In this document: positions 6,773 through 10,791 of the stretch, in pieces
Layout: the number at the start of each line of letters is the position of its first letter
How positions within the stretch are numbered: position 1 is the first letter of the stretch
Source of the DNA: CADEED01 sp046733635
GTDB lineage: Bacteria; Pseudomonadota; Gammaproteobacteria; Steroidobacterales; Steroidobacteraceae
DNA: 10,791 bases
Direction: 5' to 3'
NCBI GenBank assembly: GCA_046733635.1
Contig: JBKPPO010000283.1
Coordinates: 1-10,791 of the forward strand
Program-made: the position numbers and the translations under genes
Notes under the pieces: model-generated
The model's input: the letters and a program-made list of their open reading frames with translations, nothing else
The model's database searches: none
Told to the model about the DNA's origin: nothing

Positions 6773-7440
6773 TCGATGCGCGCGCGCAGTCGATCCCGCA
6801 CCGGCTCGATCCGCGGCTCTCGCGGCTGTGTCTCGAGCCATCGCCGCGCGGCGGCGGGGTCGTCCGCAGCCCAATGCTGCACCAGGCGATCGAGCGTTCC
6901 GTCGCGCAGGCCCACGTCGAACTCGAGCGCGAGGGCAATGGCCTGCAGCGGATCCACGGGAGCCACGGTATTGAGTGCAGTCAGCGCGCTGGCCTTCTGT
7001 TCCACATCGTCGAGCGATTTGATCCACGCGACCGCGGCACGCGCATCGCTGCCGATCCAGGATTGCGTGAGCTCGGTGCGCAGCAGGTCGCGCGCCGGGC
7101 CCGGCTTCTGCCGCGCCACCAGGTCGACCAGCCGCTGCGGCTCCACCTGCAGCAGTTCGGGCAGCAGGAACACGAACGCCGCCTCGCGCCATTGGGAGTC
7201 ACGGGAATTCACGGCGTCCTGGATCGCTTCCTCGAGGCGCGCGGGATGCTCCCGGGCCTCGCGCTCGATGTCGGCCTCGGTGGGCATGGTCTCTTCGACG
7301 TCGTGGTAGATAGGCGATGCGGGCGGCGGCGGCGTGGGCTTGGGCCAGACGCGGCGGGGCTCGCGCGCCTGGATCCAGCAGGCAGCGCCCAGGGCGACCA
7401 GAGTGGCGGTGATGAGGGTGATCGCTGAGATTTGCTTCAT
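6769..7440 (-). CDS. membrane-anchored W-D-AA-W helical-repeat protein (copy A)
   Basis: I do not recognise a named family. The 223-residue protein has a hydrophobic segment (about 4-23, MKQISAITLITATLVALGAA), then a proline-rich linker (WPKPTPPPP, 32-40), then a helical domain. It contains two W-x3-D-x2-AA-x2-W-type units: W128/D132/A135-A136/W139 and W190/D193-D194/A197-A198/W201. Other landmarks are FLLPELL (91-97), PLQA (164-167) and EFDVG..DGT. It is clearly paralogous to copy B (7677-8300), sharing LLPELL, PLQA, EFxVGxxDGT and the WAxDDPxAARxWLE end. Topology predicts a short cytoplasmic end, one membrane anchor (or a cleaved signal) and a periplasmic alpha-solenoid-like domain, perhaps for protein binding. 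Cys21 does not sit in a good lipobox. ATG 7440 was chosen because an upstream TTG in the same frame lies inside a terminator stem. It probably precedes the mannanase in one transcript. Confidence 0.82.
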   Translation of the reverse strand: MKQISAITLITATLVALGAACWIQAREPRRVWPKPTPPPPASPIYHDVEETMPTEADIEREAREHPARLEEAIQDAVNSRDSQWREAAFVFLLPELLQVEPQRLVDLVARQKPGPARDLLRTELTQSWIGSDARAAVAWIKSLDDVEQKASALTALNTVAPVDPLQAIALALEFDVGLRDGTLDRLVQHWAADDPAAARRWLETQPREPRIEPVRDRLRARID

Positions 7441-7446
7441 GAAATT

Positions 7447-7504
7447 GGCAACGTCCCCGTCGCGTGTACGAAAAAAGAAAACGGGCAACGTCTCCGTTGC
7501 CCGT
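7447..7504 (-). terminator. strong intrinsic terminator, possibly an attenuator for copy A
   Basis: On the minus strand, ACGGGCAACG, loop GAGA (a GNRA tetraloop), CGTTGCCCGT form a perfect ten-pair stem (7504-7481), followed by TTTTCTTTTTT (about 7481-7471). This is a textbook rho-independent terminator. The descending arm is partly repeated 28 bases downstream: plus-strand GGCAACGTC occurs at 7484-7492 and again at 7447-7455. The ascending arm could therefore pair instead with the copy near the start of gene A. A weak promoter candidate (CTGAAG 7534-7529, 16-bp spacer, TAAACT 7512-7507) lies just upstream. Only 30 bp separate the U-tract from the ATG of gene A. Confidence 0.85.
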
Positions 7505-7530
7505 TCAGTTTACTCAGACGCGTGTGAGCT

Positions 7531-7680
7531 TCAGTTACCGGGAGTGCCACACGCGCCTGACGGGGTATCGCATCCACGCGTCAGAAGAAGCTGATCGAGG
7601 ACGCATGGTGACGTTCCCATGTGAAGTGCGCCATACGCACCTCCCGCAAGCGTTGCGACAGCTTGTTTGTCGGACGTCAC
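7531..7680 (-). CDS. possible 49-residue small ORF, translationally coupled to copy B
   Basis: A GTG at 7680 overlaps the stop codon of copy B in a GTGA arrangement, with GGAAG a few bases upstream at the end of gene B. The frame ends with TGA 27 bases before the terminator stem. The predicted peptide starts MTSDKQAVATLAGG and ends with a small Cys/Gly/Pro tail, CDTPSGACGTPGN, giving three cysteines in all. No known family is recognised. Against it, the third codon positions are only about half G or C (26 of 49 by my count), clearly lower than the neighbouring genes, so this may be untranslated sequence. If it is not real, 7505-7676 is simply a leader or spacer that includes no other gene I can see. 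Confidence 0.35.
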   Translation of the reverse strand: MTSDKQAVATLAGGAYGALHMGTSPCVLDQLLLTRGCDTPSGACGTPGN

Positions 7681-8300
7681 CGACTTCCGTTGCCGCGCTC
7701 CAGCCACTGTCGCGCCGCATCCGGATCGTCCATCGCCCACATCTGGATCAGATAGTCGCGCGTGCCATCGTCACGTCCCACGGAGAATTCATCCGCGATC
7801 TCGAGAGCCTGCAGGGGTGACTGTGCCGCGAGAGTGCGGACGGCCACGATCGCTGCCTCCCCGCGATCCTCTGGCGCCAGGCCATGCATCCACCGTGCGG
7901 CGCCGTCCCGATCGTGCTGCACCCACCGGCGCACGAGCTGATCGCGCAACTCCGCCCGTGACGGAGACCGGTCGCGATCGAGCAGCGTCGCCGCCGCCGC
8001 GGGATCCAGGCGGAGCAGTTCGGGCAGCAACACATTGAAGGCGGTCTCGCGCATCGCGGGATCCACGGCCACCATCGCGCGTTCGATTGCCTGCAGGGTC
8101 TGGCGGGACGGGTCCGCGACTGAAGGAGGCGGCAGGGATCGCGCCTCCCGCGTTTTTGACGCGCTTGGCCAAGGCGTTTGAGCATGCACGGTATCAAGCA
8201 TTTCCGGCGATGCCTCTTCGATGGACCAATACACTGTCCCCACCGCGCCCAAAACGAGCGCGGTGAGGACCGATGCGTGTTTGCTCAGGGCGCGCTGCAC
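7677..8300 (-). CDS. membrane-anchored W-D-AA-W helical-repeat protein (copy B)
   Basis: A paralogue of copy A; function unknown. Read from GTG 8300 it has 207 residues: a short basic end (VQRALSKH), a hydrophobic segment (about 9-25, ASVLTALVLGAVGTVYW), a linker ending LPPPS, then a helical domain. Landmarks are VLLPELL (90-96), W126/D130/A134-A135/W137, PLQA (162-165), EFSVGRDDGT (171-180) and W188/DDP/AAR/W199-L200. No ATG precedes the membrane segment in a plausible place, and upstream codons are an out-of-frame reading of the xylanase CBM2. A GTG start overlapping the xylanase 3' end by 16 nt is therefore the best choice; CTG at 8288 is an alternative. No good Shine-Dalgarno is seen, so translation may depend on ribosomes finishing the xylanase. 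The overlap ties this protein to the xylanase in one mRNA. Copies A and B have diverged strongly outside the motifs. Confidence 0.78.
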   Translation of the reverse strand: MQRALSKHASVLTALVLGAVGTVYWSIEEASPEMLDTVHAQTPWPSASKTREARSLPPPSVADPSRQTLQAIERAMVAVDPAMRETAFNVLLPELLRLDPAAAATLLDRDRSPSRAELRDQLVRRWVQHDRDGAARWMHGLAPEDRGEAAIVAVRTLAAQSPLQALEIADEFSVGRDDGTRDYLIQMWAMDDPDAARQWLERGNGSR

Positions 8301-9871
8301 GCGTAGCCGCTGGGCAACTGCGTGTTGCCGTTCGGCCGACGTACCTGGAAGCCGAACGTGGTGCTCCCACCGGCACTCAGATTGCCGTTGTACGAGGCAT
8401 TCCGCGCCGTCACGGTCTGGCCGCTGACGGTGATCACCGAGTTCCAGTTGCCAACGACCGCGTGATTCGCGGGTAGCGTGAACGTCACCGTCCATCCCGT
8501 GATTGCGGAAGTTCCGGTATTCGTCACGCGCACGGGCTCGATCACATAACCCTCGTTCCATTGGGTTTGGGTCGTCGCCGTGGCTGAGCAGCCGCCGCCC
8601 GGTGTCGTCCCGGTCTGCGTGGTCGCCGTCACCGTGTTCGACACCGAAGAGAGATTTCCGGCGGCGTCGGTCGCGCGCACCTGGAAGCGGTAGGTCGTGT
8701 TCGCGGCGAGGGATGTGCTCGTGAACGAGGTCGACGCGGCCGTTCCCACCTGGGCGAAGCTGCCGCCGCTCGTGCCCGGCGCACGCAGCACCTGGTAGCC
8801 CGTCACGGCCACGTTGTCGGTGGATGCGGTCCAGGCGAGCGACACCGAACTACTCGTAGTCGACGACGACACGAGTCCCGACGGTGTGCTCGGCGGCTGC
8901 GTGTCGACCGGCGGCGGTGTGCCGCCCGACACGTAGTTCTTGAGCCAGGTCAGCGCGGGCCGCTCCACGCCCGCGCTGCTGATCAGCCCAGTGCCTTCGC
9001 GCCAGACCTGCCCCACGATGTAGCCCCAGAGCGTGATGCCCTTGACGCTGCTGTGCGTCCAGAACGCGGGAAACACGTCCTGATACTTCGCGAGCTGTCC
9101 CGCATCCGTGTTGCCTGCGACGATGTCGAGCTCCGACACCCAGACATCCAGACCCAGCGTGGCGTAGTCGTTGAGCATGGCCGTCACGGCGCTGCCGGTC
9201 ATGTTGTCCACGTTGAAGTAGTGAGCCTGGATGCCGATGCCGTCGATGAGGCCTCGATCCTTGAGCAGCTGGATGATGGACTTGTAGGTGGCCCGGACGG
9301 GCGGATCGTTCTCCGTGCCGTATTCATTAATGAGTAGTTTGACGCCGGGACACGCCTGGCGCGCGATCTGGAACGAAGTGATCACCCAGTCCCATCCCGT
9401 GGCGCCGTCGCCGCCGAGCGCGGCCTTGAACGGCATCGCCGTCTTGATGGGCTCGTTGACCACGTCCACCGCCCACATGTTGGGATATCGCTGGCACGCG
9501 AGCTGGATCCACTGCTCGATCTCCGCACGTTGTTGCGCCGGCGTCAGGCCCGAGCCGGTGATCCAGCCCGGATACTGGGAACCCCAGACGAAGGTGTGGA
9601 ATTTGAACTTGAAGCCCCGAGCCTGCGCGAAGTCGTAGGCCGCATCCGATTGCGACCAGTTCATCGTGTTTCGCGTGCCCTCGACCGAGCCCCACTTCGT
9701 GGAGTTCTCGGGCGTCACCTGGTTCCAGTATGTGGCGAAGTTCGACGGCACGCTGCTGCCGGTGACGTTTCCGACGAACTTGTCTTTCCCCGCGGCCATC
9801 TGCGCGCCGGCTTGTCCCGAAAAGCAGGCGAGCGCGAGCAATCCGCCTATGGCGGCTGATTTGCTGAACAT
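8285..9871 (-). CDS. secreted GH10 endo-1,4-beta-xylanase with FN3 and CBM2 modules
   Basis: A 528-residue modular enzyme expected to cut internal beta-1,4 bonds in xylan outside the cell. Layout: signal peptide (about 1-23, AGA before QM); GH10 barrel (about 25-313) with acid/base Glu140 in VVNEP and nucleophile Glu247 in WVSELDI; Thr/Pro linker; fibronectin type III module (about 325-418); Gly-rich linker; CBM2 (about 428-526) with Cys428 and Cys525 placed to form the usual disulfide and Trp438, Trp460 and Trp476 as likely binding or core residues. CBM2 modules bind cellulose or xylan. The usual GH10 W-H-S-Q is here W96-G-S-Q (HTFVWGSQYP), so a conserved active-site His is Gly. The start has GAGGGGGA five bases before the ATG. 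The last 16 nt overlap the start of copy B. Confidence 0.96.
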   Translation of the reverse strand: MFSKSAAIGGLLALACFSGQAGAQMAAGKDKFVGNVTGSSVPSNFATYWNQVTPENSTKWGSVEGTRNTMNWSQSDAAYDFAQARGFKFKFHTFVWGSQYPGWITGSGLTPAQQRAEIEQWIQLACQRYPNMWAVDVVNEPIKTAMPFKAALGGDGATGWDWVITSFQIARQACPGVKLLINEYGTENDPPVRATYKSIIQLLKDRGLIDGIGIQAHYFNVDNMTGSAVTAMLNDYATLGLDVWVSELDIVAGNTDAGQLAKYQDVFPAFWTHSSVKGITLWGYIVGQVWREGTGLISSAGVERPALTWLKNYVSGGTPPPVDTQPPSTPSGLVSSSTTSSSVSLAWTASTDNVAVTGYQVLRAPGTSGGSFAQVGTAASTSFTSTSLAANTTYRFQVRATDAAGNLSSVSNTVTATTQTGTTPGGGCSATATTQTQWNEGYVIEPVRVTNTGTSAITGWTVTFTLPANHAVVGNWNSVITVSGQTVTARNASYNGNLSAGGSTTFGFQVRRPNGNTQLPSGYACSAP

Positions 9872-9937
9872 GATTGTCCCCCTCTGGGTGTGGCTGACTT
9901 CCGTGTGTCGTGCGTCCTTTCCGTGGACGACGCGGCG

Positions 9938-9967
9938 ACGATACGCCCGCTGTTAGCGATAACGCAA
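9938..9967 (-). promoter_or_regulatory. xylanase promoter candidate with LacI-family-like operator
   Basis: The plus-strand sequence TGTTAGCGATAACG (9951-9964) contains the inverted repeat GTTA-GCGA-TAAC. It matches 12 of 14 positions of TGTTAGCGCTAACA, the kind of site recognised by LacI-family xylan or sugar regulators in Xanthomonas and Caulobacter; that consensus is recalled, not searched. On the minus strand TTGCGT (9967-9962) and TATCGT (9943-9938), 18 bp apart, could be the -35 and -10. The operator covers the -35 end and the spacer, as expected for repression. This predicts a xylanase leader of about 60 nt. Confidence 0.45.
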
Positions 9968-9994
9968 TTTCGGATTCGCGCTGCGGCGCTGCAA

Positions 9995-10000
9995 TACAAT
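9995..10000 (+). promoter_or_regulatory. -10 element for a leaderless transcript
   Basis: TACAAT matches TATAAT at five of six positions and ends seven bases before the ATG of the DUF2905 gene. Transcription would therefore start at or within a base of the ATG. There is no Shine-Dalgarno in the intervening CCACGCG. No good -35 is visible at normal spacing. Confidence 0.5.
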
Positions 10001-10007
10001 CCACGCG

Positions 10008-10208
10008 ATGAATCGCACGCTCATCATCATTGGAGTGGTCCTGCTGATCATCGGCCTGCTCTGGAAGCCGCTGTCCGCGCTGCCCTTGTTCCGCCTGCCC
10101 GGCGATTTCATGATCGACCGTCCCGGGTTCAAGTTCTACTTCCCGATCACCAGCATGCTGCTGATCAGCGCCGTGGTGTCGTTCATCCTGTGGTTGTTCA
10201 GGAAGTGA
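10008..10208 (+). CDS. DUF2905 family small membrane protein
   Basis: A 66-residue protein with two hydrophobic helices (about 4-18 and 47-63) joined by a loop holding the family hallmark LPGDFMIDRPGFKFYFPIT (29-47). It ends LWLFRK. This is the DUF2905 family, widespread in bacteria as a standalone inner-membrane protein of unknown function. The length is typical and the protein appears complete. It diverges from the xylanase gene across a 136-bp gap holding the operator-like site, but as a common housekeeping-type gene it probably has nothing to do with xylan. The start codon coincides with the likely transcription start, since a TACAAT box ends seven bases upstream and no ribosome site is present. 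Confidence 0.93.
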   Translation: MNRTLIIIGVVLLIIGLLWKPLSALPLFRLPGDFMIDRPGFKFYFPITSMLLISAVVSFILWLFRK

Positions 10209-10433
10209 GCGGCGCGGGCGAACAGCTTTTCTAGTTAGTTATTAGTTAGCCACGTGGGATCGCCGACGACGCGCGTGCGATGGATATCGGACCACGTCAT
10301 GGGTGACCAGATCGCCCCCGAGGCGTTCCGCGTCTCAGGCCCACCCCAGTAATCGCGCCGCGGCGAGGGCAAACAACGTAGTGAACGTGGCCGGCAGATA
10401 AACGTTGGAATTCAATCGAGCCCCGGTGTGCTG

Positions 10434-10469
10434 TTCTTGTTCTTGTTCTCGTTCTTGTTCTCGTTCTTG
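10434..10469. repeat. six-copy hexamer tandem repeat (TTCTTG/TTCTCG)
   Basis: Six contiguous six-base units occur in the order TTCTTG, TTCTTG, TTCTCG, TTCTTG, TTCTCG, TTCTTG. They differ only by a T/C at one position. Because the unit length is a multiple of three, any translated frame stays open through it (Glu-Gln/Arg repeats on the minus strand). It is likely to vary in copy number by slippage. Confidence 0.9.
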
Positions 10470-10574
10470 TCGAGTCCAGTCTGGGCCTGTTGAACGACGT
10501 CGACTACCGGTGTCTGCCCGCACCAGGCAGAAAACGAGACTTTCTCCCGGCCAGCGCTCAGCCAGCGATGAAGA

Positions 10575-10596
10575 GATTCCTGGTCACCAGGGAATC
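10575..10596. repeat. bulged hairpin GATTCCTGG-TCA-CCAGGGAATC
   Basis: GATTCCTGG (10575-10583) can pair with CCAGGGAATC (10587-10596) around a three-base loop, with one bulged base. There is no U-tract. It could be a structured RNA element or part of a degraded repeat. Confidence 0.5.
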
Positions 10597-10746
10597 GGGT
10601 GTGGCCCTAGCCAGGCGCGTCCGATGCCGGGATCGCGCGGTCGGCGAGGAATAGCGAGCACCGAGGAGCCGGCGTACATGCGCGCGGGAACAATGGCCCT
10701 TTCAGCGTTACCGCTTCAGATGGAGCGCGCATAGCCGGCGACGAGG

Positions 10747-10779
10747 GCACCCCCCATTCTTCCTTTCCATGGGGGGTGC
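10747..10779. repeat. strong 11-bp inverted repeat near the contig end
   Basis: GCACCCCCCAT (10747-10757) and ATGGGGGGTGC (10769-10779) form a perfect 11-pair stem with an 11-base pyrimidine-rich loop. The outer part of the right arm (GGTGCTCGCT, 10775-10784) is also complementary to AGCGAGCACC at 10653-10662, giving an alternative, wider pairing. There is no clear U-tract on either side, so a terminator is possible but not obvious. Confidence 0.6.
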
Positions 10780-10791
10780 TCGCTCCTGACG

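Larger units (their letters stand above)
10209..10791. other. 583-bp stretch without a convincing gene
   Basis: The open frames here have no recognisable domain, ribosome site or natural composition; the longest runs through a simple hexamer repeat. What can be seen is an AT-rich element with stop codons in all six frames (10231-10249: two TAGTTAG copies four bases apart), the hexamer array (10434-10469) and several hairpin-forming inverted repeats (10575-10596, 10653-10662 with 10775-10784, and 10747-10779). The composition is GC-rich apart from the TAGTTAG element. I see no tRNA, rRNA or transposase. It may be a decayed gene, a mobile-element remnant or an unannotated RNA locus. Confidence 0.6.

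Noticed and set aside
6723..6938. 72-residue N-terminal extension of the mannanase
   Set aside because: It overlaps the repeat-protein gene in another frame, whereas ATG 6722 has a strong Shine-Dalgarno and a clean signal peptide.
7441..7488. Upstream TTG start for copy A (MPVFFFRTRD...)
   Set aside because: The extra codons are the terminator stem and U-tract; ATG 7440 starts directly before the membrane segment.
8301..8561. N-terminal extension of copy B
   Set aside because: It is an out-of-frame reading of the xylanase CBM2, which is certain coding sequence.
10335..10523. 62-codon minus-strand ORF with a Glu-Gln/Arg repeat and hydrophobic end
   Set aside because: No ribosome site, no family resemblance, and most of its length is the hexamer repeat; the hydrophobic end alone is too little to call a gene.
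10405..10734. 109-codon plus-strand ORF (Cys/Ser-rich start)
   Set aside because: The CSCSRSCSRSC start is just the hexamer array translated; the rest has no domain and includes the hairpin sequences.
10575..10784. CRISPR-like or att-site interpretation of the end repeats
   Set aside because: The inverted repeats are all different from each other, there is no regular direct repeat with spacers, and no integrase or cas gene is present.
10786..10791. CTGACG at the right end as a second adapter remnant
   Set aside because: Only six bases agree with the reverse adapter end and the expected mosaic-end sequence before it is absent, so this is probably chance.

Overview
This is a high-GC, gene-dense contig whose left end still carries a sequencing-library adapter (1-23), so it is probably a complete short contig from a draft or metagenome assembly. 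The genes suggest a plant-polysaccharide-degrading proteobacterium. A gammaproteobacterium of the Steroidobacter/Lysobacter type is my guess, based on the GC-rich codon use, the TIGR02466-type oxygenase, the DUF2905 protein and the GGGTCA-type palindromic repeat. This is an inference from style; no marker gene is present.

Left part (24-2748, mostly + strand): a 5'-truncated alpha/beta hydrolase resembling carbohydrate esterases abuts a rhomboid protease with no gap. A palindromic repeat then separates these from a convergent 2-oxoglutarate/Fe(II) oxygenase-like gene. That gene diverges from a secreted SMP-30/gluconolactonase-like beta-propeller, and a perfect 12-bp palindrome lies in the shared promoter region. 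A hairpin terminator closes the block.

Middle (2749-5387, +): a cytoplasmic hybrid histidine kinase (PAS-PAS-HisKA-HATPase-degenerate receiver-receiver). A CRP-like site and a separate inverted repeat lie upstream. Its stop codon directly abuts the stop of the convergent mannanase gene.

Right part (5388-9871, - strand; the direction of transcription is right to left): a secreted GH10-FN3-CBM2 xylanase, a membrane-anchored helical-repeat protein overlapping it by 16 nt, a possible 49-codon ORF overlapping that by 4 nt, a strong intrinsic terminator, a second copy of the helical-repeat protein, and a secreted GH5 beta-mannanase. The two hydrolase genes share strong Shine-Dalgarno sequences (AGGGGG) and a TGTTAGCG half-site resembling LacI-family operators of xylan regulons. 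The most novel item is the pair of paralogous W-D-AA-W repeat proteins embedded with the xylanase and mannanase. The terminator just before the second copy may act as an attenuator.

Right end (9872-10791): a divergent, apparently leaderless DUF2905 membrane-protein gene, followed by about 580 bp with no convincing gene but several repeats and hairpins. Taken together, the secreted enzymes fit hemicellulose (xylan plus mannan) breakdown. Roles for the repeat proteins, the kinase and the esterase in that process are inferred from proximity only.
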